A stretch of DNA of 64,000 nt from Bacteroidota bacterium (GCA_947468275.1 CANIKO010000004.1:124001-188000); one strand, 5' to 3'; shown: positions 52,286 to 61,780, numbered from the stretch's first letter. Numbers and translations: made by a program. Notes: generated by a model not told the origin, from the letters alone.

Positions 52286-53641
52286 TTATTTTAAAAATCC
52301 TCCCAATTCGGTCCTTTCAATTTTTCCTTGTTCTTTAGTGATTAGATTTTTATAGGATAATTGTTCTGATGCAATTTCATCGTCGCCAGTAATTATGACC
52401 ACTGGGATTCCTTTCTTTTCAGCATATTCAAACTGTTTGGGCAATTTTTTAATATCAGGAAAAACTTCAATTGAGATTCCCTCTTTTCTTAATTCACTGG
52501 CTAGTGTGTAATTAAAGTTCTGTCCATTTTCATCCAAATGGCAAAACATGGCTTTTACTTCCGTTTGAGCAACATTGGCAAACAAATTCAACTCTTCCAT
52601 CACGTCATAAATCCGGTCAATACCAAATGAAATTCCAACTCCTGAAACAGACGGCAACCCAAATACGCCGGTTAAATTATCATATCTGCCACCACCTGAA
52701 ATACTTCCCATTTTTACATCGTTGGCTTTTATCTCAATGATGCTGCCTGTATAGTAATCAAGTCCTCGTGCAAGGGAAAGATCTATATATATTGAATTAA
52801 TTATTCCTGTTGTTCCTGTAAAATTTGATATTTTTCTTATTTCGTCACACCCCTCTTTTGCTCTATCAATTCCAATCAACTTGTTTTCAATAGTGGAAAT
52901 TGAATTTAAGTTAAAAGGCATTTTAACTAATAAATTCTTTAAGGTGTCCATTTGAAAATTATCTAAACCTAAATCGGATAATTCATTTGTAATAGCATCA
53001 AATCCAACTTTGTCTAATTTGTCAATTAAAATTACAAAACTTTGAAATTTATCTTCAATATTTAATTTTGATGCAATGGCCTCTAATATTTTTCGATTGT
53101 TTAATAAAATCGAAAATCTAATACCTAATTTCTCGAAAATTTCTGCAGCTATACATAACAAATCCGCCTCATTCATCAAACTTTCTGAACCTATAATATC
53201 GGCATCGCATTGCCAAAACTCTCGGTAACGGCCGCGTTGAGGTCTGTCTGCTCGCCAAACGGGTTGCATTTGATAGCGTTTAAAAGGAAATGTTATTTCG
53301 TTCCGATTCATGGCCACGTAACGTGCCAAAGGAACCGTTAGGTCATAGCGCAATCCTTTTTCTGAAATTTGTGATGTTATTTTATTCGAAGCTTTTGAAT
53401 TCCAAATAGCATCATTGGCATTGGCAGCAAAATCGCCAGAGTTTAATATTTTAAACAATAATTTATCTCCTTCCTCTCCGTATTTACCGGTTAGGGTTTC
53501 AAGTTGCTCCATAGCAGGAGTTTCCAAGGGCATAAAACCATATTTTTTAAAAACGGTTTCAATGGTATTGAAAATATATTTCCGCCGCTGCATCACAGCC
53601 GGCCCAAAATCGCGGGTTCCTTTTACTAATGAGGGTTTCAT
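52286..53641 (-). CDS. hisS: Histidyl-tRNA synthetase
   Basis: HisS charges tRNA-His. 451 residues: KGTRDFGPAVMQRRKYIF at the start, class II motif 2 with YREFWQCDADIIG, the His-specific LARGLDYYTGSIIE, motif 3 GVGISFGIDRIYDVM, and a C-terminal anticodon-binding domain (GISIEVFPDIKKLPKQFEYA). Full length, ATG at 53641. The upstream gap holds dispersed repeat copy 2. Confidence 0.97.
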   Translation of the reverse strand: MKPSLVKGTRDFGPAVMQRRKYIFNTIETVFKKYGFMPLETPAMEQLETLTGKYGEEGDKLLFKILNSGDFAANANDAIWNSKASNKITSQISEKGLRYDLTVPLARYVAMNRNEITFPFKRYQMQPVWRADRPQRGRYREFWQCDADIIGSESLMNEADLLCIAAEIFEKLGIRFSILLNNRKILEAIASKLNIEDKFQSFVILIDKLDKVGFDAITNELSDLGLDNFQMDTLKNLLVKMPFNLNSISTIENKLIGIDRAKEGCDEIRKISNFTGTTGIINSIYIDLSLARGLDYYTGSIIEIKANDVKMGSISGGGRYDNLTGVFGLPSVSGVGISFGIDRIYDVMEELNLFANVAQTEVKAMFCHLDENGQNFNYTLASELRKEGISIEVFPDIKKLPKQFEYAEKKGIPVVIITGDDEIASEQLSYKNLITKEQGKIERTELGGFLK

Positions 53642-53655
53642 TTTGATTAGTGTCT

Positions 53656-53717
53656 TGTCATTCCGACTTTAGGAGGAATCTAATTAGAAAACAGATGATT
53701 CGTTCCTCAGCATGACA
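53656..53717. repeat. Dispersed palindromic repeat, copy 2 of 4
   Basis: Ends TGTCAT and ATGACA, with inner AGGAGGAATCTAA and GATTCGTTCCTCAG. Closest to copies 1 and 4. Confidence 0.7.
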
Positions 53718-53926
53718 ATGTTGGCAAAATTAGTTTAAAGTAAGTTTAATATTGTCACAAGGGCACAAAAACAGCAAGTTTAACTTAGGTTTTCTTTTTG
53801 GAAATTTGTGACTTGGTGTCATAGGGGCAATTCATTCAGCCGAAATTTCAGAAGATTTGACAAAATATTTGTGAAATCAAATTCGTTTACTATTCCTTTG
53901 CACCACAATTTAAATAAACAAAAAAC

Positions 53927-54508
53927 ATGAATCGTACTTGGATTATCGTATTAGTAGTTTTAGGAATTCTATTTTTAGGTGGTTGCAATACCTATAATGG
54001 GTTAATTGGCAAGAAAAATGACGTTGACCAGAAATGGGCCGATGTTCAATCCCAATACCAACGCAGGTTAGATCTTATACCTAATCTAGTAAAAACAGTT
54101 AAGGGATACGCTGATTTTGAAAAAAGCACCTTACAAGCAGTTGTTGAAGCTAGAGCTAAAGCCACTAGTATAAATGTATCAGCCGATAATTTAGATGATG
54201 CCACTATTGCTAAAATAAATGCACAGATGGGCCAGGTAAACAGTTCATTAAGCCGTTTATTAGCGGTAGTTGAGAACTACCCTGATCTAAAAGCTAATCA
54301 AGGGTTTCTTAAACTTCAAGATGAATTAGCAGGAACTGAAAATAGAATTGCTGTTGCCCGTGATAATTTCAACGAAGTGGTTAAGATGTATAATAATGCC
54401 GCTCAAAAATTCCCATCCGTAATTTTTGCGCGCCTTTTAGGGTTTAAATCCAAACCATATTTCGAATCCGAACAGGGAGCAGAAAAAGCACCTAAAGTAG
54501 AATTCTAA
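53927..54508 (+). CDS. lemA: LemA family protein
   Basis: 193 residues. The N-terminal hydrophobic segment ends in a lipobox-like FLGGCNTYN with Cys20. The LemA helical domain follows: YNGLIGKKNDVDQKWADVQS, YQRRLDLIPNLVKTVKGYA, AVVENYPDLKANQGFL and ENRIAVARDNFNEVVKMYN. LemA proteins are membrane-anchored coiled helical proteins of unclear function, often next to TPM-domain genes, as here. Its stop overlaps the next ATG by one base. Confidence 0.95.
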   Translation: MNRTWIIVLVVLGILFLGGCNTYNGLIGKKNDVDQKWADVQSQYQRRLDLIPNLVKTVKGYADFEKSTLQAVVEARAKATSINVSADNLDDATIAKINAQMGQVNSSLSRLLAVVENYPDLKANQGFLKLQDELAGTENRIAVARDNFNEVVKMYNNAAQKFPSVIFARLLGFKSKPYFESEQGAEKAPKVEF

Positions 54509-54939
54509 TGGCTTGGCGTCCATTTTCCAAGGAGGAAGAACATACAATTACCAAAGCCGTGGCAGATGCTGAGGATGGAACTTCGGGTGAAATAAGGGTT
54601 CATATTGACCGTTATTGCAAAACCAATCCGTTATTAAAAGCACAAAACTTTTTTCACCATCTAAAAATGGATCAAACTGAATTGCGCAATGGAGTTATCA
54701 TTTATATTTCAATGGATGATAAGCAAATTGCCATTTATGGTGATAAGGGGATTAACGAGAAAGTAGATCCCGATTTTTGGGATTCTACACTCTTAAAAAT
54801 TACTGAACAATTTAAAGCAGGGAAAATGGTTGAAGGCATAATAGCTGGACTGAATGAAGCCGGACTTCAATTAAAGAAGCATTTTCCTAAATCAAATAAC
54901 GACACTAACGAACTATCGAATGAAATCAGTTATAGTTAA
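54508..54939 (+). CDS. TPM (DUF477) domain protein, soluble
   Basis: 143 residues, no signal peptide. TPM domain: TKAVADAEDGTSGEIRVHID, VIIYISMDDKQIAIYGDKGI, WDSTLLKITEQFKAGKMVEG. TPM domains occur with LemA and are linked to membrane stress and photosystem repair; an acid phosphatase activity is reported for some members. It is the middle gene of a LemA-TPM-TPM operon, with a 1-base overlap before and a 20-base overlap after. Confidence 0.9.
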   Translation: MAWRPFSKEEEHTITKAVADAEDGTSGEIRVHIDRYCKTNPLLKAQNFFHHLKMDQTELRNGVIIYISMDDKQIAIYGDKGINEKVDPDFWDSTLLKITEQFKAGKMVEGIIAGLNEAGLQLKKHFPKSNNDTNELSNEISYS

Positions 54940-55681
54940 AATAGGTGCTGCATTTCTTCTTTTCTTCTATATAGGACAAACCTTTGCATATGATGTTCCT
55001 AAAAAACCAGAGGGCAATACGCGTTATATAAACGACTATGCAGATCTTATTAGCTTAGATGAGGAGAATTTTCTTAATCAAAAGCTTCAAAAATATTGGG
55101 ACAGTACATCCACTGATTTGGTTGTAGTTACCATTGAAACACTCAACGGAGAAGAGCCATTTGATGTTGGTTTAAAAATATATAATACATGGGGAATTGG
55201 AACAGCTTCTAAAGATAACGGAATCCTGATTCTTATTGCTCATGAAAATGATGACCCTGCCAAACGAAAAATTTGGATTACAACAGGAAAGGGAGCTGAA
55301 GGGTTTTTACCAGATGGTGCGGCAGGCGAAGTTATCAGAAATACAATGGTGCCTGCATTTAAAGAAAAAATGTATGGCAAAGGTATTAATGCTGCCATTG
55401 ATGAAATCATAGCTCGTTCAAAAGGTGAATATAAGAACACGGTAGAAGGGCCTAAAATTAAATTTCCAATTTGGCTAATCATTATGATTGTCATTTTGAT
55501 TTTAAGTATAATGGGGCGCAATTCGGGTCCTGGTTCACGCACCTACGGCGGCGGTTTGCTAGGTCCAACTATGTGGGGAGGTTTTGGTGGAGGATTCGGC
55601 GGCGGTGGAGGTGGTGGAGGATTTAGTGGCGGTTTTGGGGGAGGAATGTCAGGTGGCGGTGGTGCAGGAGGTAACTGGTAA
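54920..55681 (+). CDS. TPM (DUF477) domain membrane protein with Gly-rich tail
   Basis: 253 residues. Signal peptide (ending TFAYD), TPM domain (YINDYADLISLDEENFLNQK, then IWITTGKGAEGFLPDGAAGE), a transmembrane helix at about 176-194 (FPIWLIIMIVILILSIMG) and a Gly-rich tail (GGGFGGGGGGGGFSGGFGGG). This is the YgcG-like form, with the domain outside the membrane and the tail inside. It overlaps the gene before by 20 bases. Confidence 0.93.
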   Translation: MKSVIVKIGAAFLLFFYIGQTFAYDVPKKPEGNTRYINDYADLISLDEENFLNQKLQKYWDSTSTDLVVVTIETLNGEEPFDVGLKIYNTWGIGTASKDNGILILIAHENDDPAKRKIWITTGKGAEGFLPDGAAGEVIRNTMVPAFKEKMYGKGINAAIDEIIARSKGEYKNTVEGPKIKFPIWLIIMIVILILSIMGRNSGPGSRTYGGGLLGPTMWGGFGGGFGGGGGGGGFSGGFGGGMSGGGGAGGNW

Positions 55682-55759
55682 TAACATTTCAGTTTTCTTT
55701 TTACATAAACTTTTTAATTATAAATTCGTAATTTTTAACTCCTAATTTGTAATTAACCC

Positions 55760-56482
55760 ATGCTCGATCAACTAAATTTAGACAATGTTCTTTTTATAGA
55801 TATTGAAACGGTTCCCCAGTACAGTAATTATGATGAACTTAGCGACCGTTGGAAATCCTTATGGAACAGAAAAGCGAGTTTTTTAGCCCGTAATCAGGAA
55901 ACACCAGAAGAACTCTATAACCGGGCCGGTATTTATGCTGAGTTTGGTAAAATAATTTGTATTTCAGCAGGTTTTTTAAGCCGTAATGGAAACGGTTGGT
56001 CATTCAGAGTTAAATCATTTTATGGCCATGATGAAAAATTAGTTTTAAAGGAATTCTCAGAATTGCTAAATAGCCGTTTTTCGGATACAGGAAAAGCTCT
56101 TTGTGCGCATAATGGTAAAGAGTTTGACTTTCCATACCTTGCGCGTAGGATTTTAATCAACGAATTACCTTTGCCTTATATTCTAGATTTATCGGGTAAA
56201 AAGCCTTGGGAGGTTAGCCATTTAGATACTATGGATTTATGGAAGTTTGGTGATTTTAAAAGCTTTACATCCTTGGATTTATTAGCTGCGGCATTTGATA
56301 TACCATCTCCAAAGGATGATATTGATGGCAGCCAGGTTTACGGGGTGTATTACAATGAACCCGATGGTTTGGAACGTATAAAAACCTATTGCGAAAAAGA
56401 CATTGCTACATTAGCAAAAATTTTATTAAAGTTTTCAGCAAAAGGAAGTTTTAATGATGAGGATGTGGTGGTTTTGAAATAA
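55760..56482 (+). CDS. 3'-5' exonuclease of the DEDD (PolB-like) type
   Basis: 240 residues, RNase H-like fold. The three exonuclease motifs are LFIDIET (Asp and Glu), CAHNGKEFDFPYLARR (Asp) and YCEKDIATLAKIL (Tyr and Asp), as in exonucleases related to the proofreading domain of DNA polymerase B. Without a polymerase domain it is a stand-alone nuclease, probably in DNA or RNA trimming. It lies 13 bases before the methyltransferase gene, so both may be co-transcribed. Confidence 0.88.
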   Translation: MLDQLNLDNVLFIDIETVPQYSNYDELSDRWKSLWNRKASFLARNQETPEELYNRAGIYAEFGKIICISAGFLSRNGNGWSFRVKSFYGHDEKLVLKEFSELLNSRFSDTGKALCAHNGKEFDFPYLARRILINELPLPYILDLSGKKPWEVSHLDTMDLWKFGDFKSFTSLDLLAAAFDIPSPKDDIDGSQVYGVYYNEPDGLERIKTYCEKDIATLAKILLKFSAKGSFNDEDVVVLK

Positions 56483-56495
56483 TTAAAAATATATA

Positions 56496-57374
56496 ATGAT
56501 AAAAATATTTACCCCAAAACTTTGGAAAGAATACAGTCTGATAGACTGTGGTGATTTTGAAAAACTAGAACAGTTTGGGCAATACATTCTCCGCAGACCT
56601 GAGCCACAGGCAGTTTGGCGAAAAGCACTAAGTGAACAGGATTGGCAAAAAAAAGCGGATGTCGTTTTTAAAGCATCCAGCAGTCATAAAGGAGAATGGA
56701 TAACCAAATCTGGATTTAAAGAACCTTGGAATATTTCCTATTATTTGCCAGATGCTGAGCTTAAATTCAAACTCCATTTAACAGCCTTTAAACATGTTGG
56801 GATTTTCCCGGAACAAGCTGAAAATTGGGAGTATATTTTTAAAACCATCAACGGATATAAGGCAGATGTTAGGATTCCTAAAATTTTAAACCTTTTTGCA
56901 TACACTGGTGGGGCAAGTTTAGCTGCTAGAGCTGCCGGAGCGGATGTTACTCATGTGGATTCTGTAAAACAGGTGATAAACTGGGCTAACGACAACCAAA
57001 ATTTATCCAAACTAAAAGACATTCGCTGGGTAGTTGAAGATGCTATGAAATTTGCAGAACGGGAAGCGAAACGAGGTAATTTATACAATGGAATTATTTT
57101 AGACCCACCGGCTTATGGGATTGGTGCCAATGGCGAACGCTGGAAATTGGAAGAAATGATTGATAAATTGCTGCAGATACTAAGTAAAATAATTCATCCC
57201 GAACATCGTTTTTTGGTTTTTAATTCTTATTCATTAGGTTTTAGCAGTTTGATTGTTAAAAATCTATTGGAAAGTAATTTTAAGAACATCAAAAACTTAG
57301 AAATAGGTGAATTGGTGCTCCCTGCTAAATCGGGATTGGATTTACCATTGGGAGTGATTGGAAGGTTTCAGTAG
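56496..57374 (+). CDS. Class I SAM-dependent rRNA methyltransferase (RlmI/RlmK-like)
   Basis: 292 residues. The SAM motif is LNLFAYTGGASLAARAAGA with THVDSVKQVINWANDN after it, and the catalytic ILDPPAYG follows. This pattern fits the RlmI/RlmK group that methylates 23S rRNA, but without the usual N-terminal PUA domain; the position modified is unknown. It follows the exonuclease gene closely. Confidence 0.85.
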   Translation: MIKIFTPKLWKEYSLIDCGDFEKLEQFGQYILRRPEPQAVWRKALSEQDWQKKADVVFKASSSHKGEWITKSGFKEPWNISYYLPDAELKFKLHLTAFKHVGIFPEQAENWEYIFKTINGYKADVRIPKILNLFAYTGGASLAARAAGADVTHVDSVKQVINWANDNQNLSKLKDIRWVVEDAMKFAEREAKRGNLYNGIILDPPAYGIGANGERWKLEEMIDKLLQILSKIIHPEHRFLVFNSYSLGFSSLIVKNLLESNFKNIKNLEIGELVLPAKSGLDLPLGVIGRFQ

Positions 57375-57380
57375 CTCAAT

Positions 57381-57443
57381 TGTAATTACGACGAAGGAGG
57401 AATCTCTATGTGAAATTTAGAGACCTCGAGCATCGGCATGAGA
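57381..57443. repeat. Dispersed palindromic repeat, degenerate copy 3 of 4
   Basis: It keeps GAAGGAGGAATCT and a GCATCGGCATGAGA end; the outer TGTCAT and ATGACA arms have decayed. Confidence 0.5.
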
Positions 57444-57502
57444 AATCCTTGAAATATTTTGATTTGTTTAAAATTTGTTCTTTCATACCAATCATTCCCG
57501 CT

Positions 57503-57510
57503 TAAATTTG
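57503..57510 (+). promoter_or_regulatory. -7 promoter element of fsa
   Basis: TAAATTTG followed by CA, 23 bases before the fsa start; perfect consensus, -33 weak. Confidence 0.55.
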
Positions 57511-57533
57511 CATCTTATTAAAAAAAATATTTA

Positions 57534-58190
57534 ATGAAATTTTTTATAGACACAGCCAATCTTGATCAAATACGCGAAGCTCAGGATTTAGGAGTATTGG
57601 ATGGAGTTACAACCAATCCATCATTAATGGCCAAAGAAGGAATTACTGGGGCCGAAAATGTTCTAAAACACTATAAAGCTATTTGTGATATAGTGGATGA
57701 TAATGTAAGTGCTGAAGTAATTGCGACCGATTATGAAGGCATGGTAAAAGAAGGAGAGGTGCTAGCTAAAATTGACCCTAAAATTGTGGTAAAAATACCA
57801 ATGATTAAAGACGGTATAAAAGCTATAAAATATTTTTCAAACAAAGGAATACGTACCAATTGCACTTTAGTATTCTCTGCAGGTCAAGCTATTTTAGCTG
57901 CAAAAGCAGGCGCTACTTTTCTTTCTCCTTTTATTGGCCGAATAGATGATATGAATTGGGATGGGATTGATTTGATTCACCAAATTTCAAATATTTATGC
58001 CATTCAAGGATACGATACTGAAATCTTAGCCGCTAGTGTTCGAAACTCTTTACATATTGTAAAATGTGCTGAAGCAGGTGCAGATGTAGTTACTTGTCCA
58101 TTATCAGCAATACTTGGTTTATTAAAACACCCATTGACAGATATTGGGTTGGCTCAATTTTTGGCCGACCATAAAAAAGCAAATTCGTAA
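57534..58190 (+). CDS. fsa: Transaldolase/fructose-6-phosphate aldolase family protein
   Basis: 218 residues, the short TalC/Fsa subfamily. Motifs: MKFFIDTANLDQIREAQDLG, GVTTNPSLMAKEG, VVKIPMI with the Schiff-base Lys, TNCTLVFSAGQAILAAKAGA, and AASVRNSLHIVKCAEAGADV. It moves dihydroxyacetone units between sugar phosphates (transaldolase) or splits fructose 6-phosphate; the two activities cannot be told apart here. Full length and monocistronic. Confidence 0.92.
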   Translation: MKFFIDTANLDQIREAQDLGVLDGVTTNPSLMAKEGITGAENVLKHYKAICDIVDDNVSAEVIATDYEGMVKEGEVLAKIDPKIVVKIPMIKDGIKAIKYFSNKGIRTNCTLVFSAGQAILAAKAGATFLSPFIGRIDDMNWDGIDLIHQISNIYAIQGYDTEILAASVRNSLHIVKCAEAGADVVTCPLSAILGLLKHPLTDIGLAQFLADHKKANS

Positions 58191-58248
58191 TAACTTTTAA
58201 TACATCTTTTCAAAGTTTAATACTTAGGAAAAGTTTATCATAAAAATA

Positions 58249-58977
58249 GTGAAAAATATCGTCATCATTCCTACCTACAACGAATGTGAGAATATTGAAC
58301 TCATGGTTAGGAAGGTATTTTCATTAAATATTCCGTTTGATTTACTAGTTATTGATGACGGATCACCTGATGGAACAGGTGCTATTGTGAAACAATTACA
58401 AACTGAATTTTCTGGCAAGCTTCACATCATTGAACGTCAAGGTAAACTTGGCTTGGGAACTGCATATATTGCAGGTTTTAAATGGTGTCTGGAAAAGGGT
58501 TATGATTATATCTGTGAAATGGATTGTGATTTTAGCCACAATCCTGATGATTTATTAAAGCTTCAAAAAGCTTGTGCTGATGATAGTGCTGACTTATCCG
58601 TTGGCTCGCGTTATGTTAATAATCTTGTAAATGTCGTAAACTGGCCCATGGGAAGAGTTCTTTTAAGCTACTTTGCAAGTATGTACGTTCGAATTATTAC
58701 AGGAATGGACGTAATGGATACCACAGCTGGTTTTGTTTGCTACAAACGCAAAGTTTTAGAAAAGATAGAACTTGATAAAATTCATTTCAAAGGGTATGCA
58801 TTCCAAATTGAAATGAAGTTTACAGCCATCAAATATGGTTTTAATTTAAAGGAAGTTGCCATCATTTTTACTGACCGTACAGCAGGTGAAAGCAAGATGA
58901 GTAAAGGAATTATTAAAGAAGCTTTTTTAGGTGTTATTCAATTGAAAATAAGCAGTTGGTTTAGGAATTGGAAGTAA
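58249..58977 (+). CDS. Polyprenol-phosphate mannosyltransferase-like GT2 glycosyltransferase
   Basis: 242 residues, start GTG at 58249. GT2 fold: VIIPTYNECENIELMVRKVF, then VIDDGSPDGTGAIV (metal and nucleotide site), GLGTAYIAGFKWCLEKGYDY and CEMDCDFSHNPDDL (DxD-type). This is the dolichol/polyprenol monophosphate mannose synthase pattern, without the C-terminal membrane domain, so it is a soluble or peripheral enzyme. It makes lipid-linked sugar for glycan or protein glycosylation. Confidence 0.9.
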   Translation: MKNIVIIPTYNECENIELMVRKVFSLNIPFDLLVIDDGSPDGTGAIVKQLQTEFSGKLHIIERQGKLGLGTAYIAGFKWCLEKGYDYICEMDCDFSHNPDDLLKLQKACADDSADLSVGSRYVNNLVNVVNWPMGRVLLSYFASMYVRIITGMDVMDTTAGFVCYKRKVLEKIELDKIHFKGYAFQIEMKFTAIKYGFNLKEVAIIFTDRTAGESKMSKGIIKEAFLGVIQLKISSWFRNWK

Positions 58978-58978
58978 A

Positions 58979-59398
58979 TTATTTTATTGCCAGCAATAGT
59001 ACAATACAACCAATTGAAATTAAAGTTTGACTAACCCAATATCCGTTACTTCTCGGTGGAACAGTTAAAAGTTGGGTATTTGTTTTCCCACTTTTAACAT
59101 TAACTTCAATTTTTTTATCCATAGCCTCATTCAAATTGTAAGAATCTGCCGAAAAATGGATGGAGTTAATTCCTTCGGGTACATTTTTTATGGTAATTCT
59201 TCTAACATATTTGCCGCTCATATACTTTTGTCCGATAAGCAATGAATCGTTTACAGTAAGGTTAGCATAAACTGGAGAGGTAGTTTTAATAACAAGATTG
59301 CCTGAATTGGAGGTAGGGTTACCATAGTTTACTACGATATTGGCACAGGAACTAAAAATCAAACATAGTGCAAAAAATAAAGAATATTTTGTTTTCAT
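58979..59398 (-). CDS. PEGA-like lipoprotein with C-terminal membrane segment
   Basis: 139 residues from the ATG at 59398 (MKTKYSLFFALCLIFSSCAN), with lipobox Cys18. The middle is one small beta-domain (LVIKTTSPVYANLTVNDSLL, then GKYVRRITIKNVPEGINSIH) like PEGA domains. The last 17 residues (VSQTLISIGCIVLLLAIK) are a hydrophobic span. Role unknown. It lies 3 bases after kdsB on the same strand. Confidence 0.65.
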   Translation of the reverse strand: MKTKYSLFFALCLIFSSCANIVVNYGNPTSNSGNLVIKTTSPVYANLTVNDSLLIGQKYMSGKYVRRITIKNVPEGINSIHFSADSYNLNEAMDKKIEVNVKSGKTNTQLLTVPPRSNGYWVSQTLISIGCIVLLLAIK

Positions 59399-59434
59399 AA
59401 TTTGCCTGAAATCTAACCTTTTGTGTTGCAAAAT

Positions 59435-60181
59435 CTATAAGTTATTTTTCTTTAACCATTCTTCAGCCTTTAATAAATCCTCAGGCGTATCTATAGCAAT
59501 ACTTTGAAAATCCGTTTCAACCACTTTTATTAAAAACCTATTTTCCAACCAGCATAATTGCTCAAGATTTTCCATTTTTTGTAAGGGAGTTTCCGTCAAT
59601 CTAACTAGATCCATCAGAATATTCGTTTTATACCCATACACTCCTAAATGTTTAAAATAAACAGGAAAATTAGGCCATATTTCATTGTCATCGCGTTTGT
59701 AAGGAACAGGGCTACGACTAAAATATAGAGCAAAGTTGTCTCTGTCTGTCAGCACTTTAACGACATTTGGGTCATTTAATTCTTGAGCTGAATCAATTCG
59801 TTTTTTTAAAGTAGCTATACCTGTTCCAGGATCTTGAAGGGCTCTAACAACGGAGGCAATTTGTTGCGGTAAAATAAAGGGTTCATCCCCCTGAATATTT
59901 ATAATAATATCCAGCTTTGAATTCAATTGTGCAATAGCTTCCGCAATTCGTTCAGTACCGTTCAAACAATTTTCTGAAGTCATAATAACTTCACCACCAA
60001 ATGATTTTACATGGTCATAAATACGACTGTCATCCGTTGCCACAGCTACATAATCCAATCCACTTGAGCAGGCTTGGTCATAAACCCTTTGAATCATACT
60101 TTTGCCATTAATCAAAGCTAAAGGTTTTCCCGGAAAACGGGTGGAGGCAAAGCGGGCAGGAATTATGGCGGCTGTATTCAT
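59435..60181 (-). CDS. kdsB: 3-deoxy-manno-octulosonate cytidylyltransferase
   Basis: KdsB makes CMP-KDO for the lipopolysaccharide core. 248 residues: AAIIPARFASTRFPGKPLAL at the start, then VAVATDDSRIYDHV, MTSENCLNGTERIAEA, IINIQGDEPFI (metal Asp) and YFSRSPVPYKRD. Full length. It shows that the organism makes KDO-containing LPS, in line with the heptose genes at 44-46 kb. Confidence 0.96.
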   Translation of the reverse strand: MNTAAIIPARFASTRFPGKPLALINGKSMIQRVYDQACSSGLDYVAVATDDSRIYDHVKSFGGEVIMTSENCLNGTERIAEAIAQLNSKLDIIINIQGDEPFILPQQIASVVRALQDPGTGIATLKKRIDSAQELNDPNVVKVLTDRDNFALYFSRSPVPYKRDDNEIWPNFPVYFKHLGVYGYKTNILMDLVRLTETPLQKMENLEQLCWLENRFLIKVVETDFQSIAIDTPEDLLKAEEWLKKNNL

Positions 60182-60201
60182 TTATACAAAAGTAAATATT
60201 T

Positions 60202-60277
60202 TAACACGGTGGCACAGAGAGTACAGAGAAAAAATTAAGAACATTAAAATAATTCTCTTCGCGAAACCCCGTGTTAT
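60202..60277. repeat. Short inverted-repeat element between kdsB and the TIGR02757 gene
   Basis: Ends TAACACGG and CCGTGTTA, 76 bases overall, with GGCACAGAGAGTACAGAG inside. It looks like a dispersed non-coding repeat. Confidence 0.5.
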
Positions 60278-60297
60278 CATATCTTCTTGGGTTACCC

Positions 60298-61068
60298 TTA
60301 TTTTCCAAATCCTTCAAGGCCCATTCCAAACAAAGCAAAATCATATTTCACAGGATCATTTTTATCAAATTTGCGAAGCCCTGAGGTTAACAATTCGGCT
60401 GTTTCCCAATTACTTTTTTCAGTAGTTAATAATCCCAAAGTATTGGCCACTCTGAGCACATGAACATCTAAAGGGCATATTAATTGTGAAGGTTTAATAG
60501 ATTTCCAAATCCCAAAGTCAACACCCTTACCATCAACTCTCACCATCCATCGTAAATACATATTAAGGCGTTTACAGGCTGATTTCTTAATCGGTGTAGC
60601 AATATGTTTTTTACTTCGTAAAGGAGCATACGAAAGATTAAAACACGAAGTATGAAAATTTTCTAAACCTGATTTAACGCTTTTATCACACAATTTCGGA
60701 AGAAATAAATATTCAAGAGAATCGTGTTCTTTATAAAACCCTTTAAAAGCTTCAATAATAAAAAGTAAATCTGTGCTGTTAAAGGTGCGATGGACGAAAG
60801 CTTCAAATTTTCTAAGTTCAATAGGAGAGTGGTTCGTTATGAAATCGTAAGGCTTTTCATCCATAAGATGCATTAAACGATTGCAGTTATTGATAATAGA
60901 TTTCCTGTTGCCCCAGGCTAAAATTGCTGCAAAGAACCCAGAGATTTCGATATCCTGTTTTAATGAAAACCGATGAGGAATTCCTAATGGATCATTTTGC
61001 AAAAATGAAGGGTGATTGTATTGTTCTACTTTTTCATCCAGTAATTCTTTTAGTTCTGCCGTCTTCAT
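60298..61068 (-). CDS. TIGR02757 family protein
   Basis: 256 residues, recognised as TIGR02757/DUF2400 from QNDPLGIPHRFSLKQDIEIS, GFFAAILAWGNRKSIINNCN, RWMVRVDGKGVDFGIW and ICPLDVHVLRVANTLGLL. The latter part resembles helix-hairpin-helix DNA glycosylases, but activity is not established. It overlaps the PrsW-like gene by 4 bases (ATGA), so both are in one operon. Confidence 0.87.
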   Translation of the reverse strand: MKTAELKELLDEKVEQYNHPSFLQNDPLGIPHRFSLKQDIEISGFFAAILAWGNRKSIINNCNRLMHLMDEKPYDFITNHSPIELRKFEAFVHRTFNSTDLLFIIEAFKGFYKEHDSLEYLFLPKLCDKSVKSGLENFHTSCFNLSYAPLRSKKHIATPIKKSACKRLNMYLRWMVRVDGKGVDFGIWKSIKPSQLICPLDVHVLRVANTLGLLTTEKSNWETAELLTSGLRKFDKNDPVKYDFALFGMGLEGFGK

Positions 61069-61733
61069 ATATTCCGAAACGGAGAGCTGTCGTTATGGAT
61101 TTTTATGGCTTTTCGGGTTAACCAAACTCCTAAAATCAAGGAAAGAATAGCTCCAAATTTAATAAGAGGAACATTATTTATAAAAAGAAAATAATCGTAA
61201 GATCCATGTAAAGCAACTGCTCCAACAATTCCCATCAGTGTATTAAGCATATAATTACCATTAAATTTAGCTTTTGCCAAAAAATATCCCATCATGGCTG
61301 CAAAAGTTGCATGAGCAGGCACTGCAGTAAAAGCTCTCATTATTCCAACACTGGAACCACTTTCATAAACATAAAAAATATTTTCAATAAAGGCAAAACC
61401 AAGCGAAACTATTACACTATAAAGTATTCCATCGTAAGGTTCATTCACATATGATTTTTTCATAATTCTTCTTATAAAAAAGAATTTACTTATTTCTTCA
61501 CTTAACCCAACAACTATATAAGCATAAAATGCCAAATACAAATTGCTCCCTTGCTGAGTATACCCATAATGCTCCCACAAACCTTCAAATAATATAGCCG
61601 GAAAAATACTGATGCAGCCTCCTAAAAAGGCCCAAAACAATATTCGTAATGGTTCCTTATCAAATTTATCTTTATGGTAAAACCAAAAAAGAAGATAAAT
61701 AACAGGAGCTGCGGCTATGGCTAGTAATGTCAA
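61065..61733 (-). CDS. PrsW family intramembrane metalloprotease-like protein
   Basis: 222 residues with about seven hydrophobic segments. PrsW/CAAX-type motifs: GLSEEISKFFFIR (Glu-Glu pair), LGFAFIENIFYV (Glu) and FTAVPAHATFAAMMGYF (His). PrsW proteases cut membrane regulators such as anti-sigma factors; the target here is unknown and no anti-sigma gene is adjacent. The 4-base overlap with the following gene suggests coupled translation. Confidence 0.87.
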   Translation of the reverse strand: MTLLAIAAAPVIYLLFWFYHKDKFDKEPLRILFWAFLGGCISIFPAILFEGLWEHYGYTQQGSNLYLAFYAYIVVGLSEEISKFFFIRRIMKKSYVNEPYDGILYSVIVSLGFAFIENIFYVYESGSSVGIMRAFTAVPAHATFAAMMGYFLAKAKFNGNYMLNTLMGIVGAVALHGSYDYFLFINNVPLIKFGAILSLILGVWLTRKAIKIHNDSSPFRNI

Positions 61734-61780
61734 AATTATTTAAGAATTTTAATTTACAATTTTAACTTTTTCAGTTGAAA

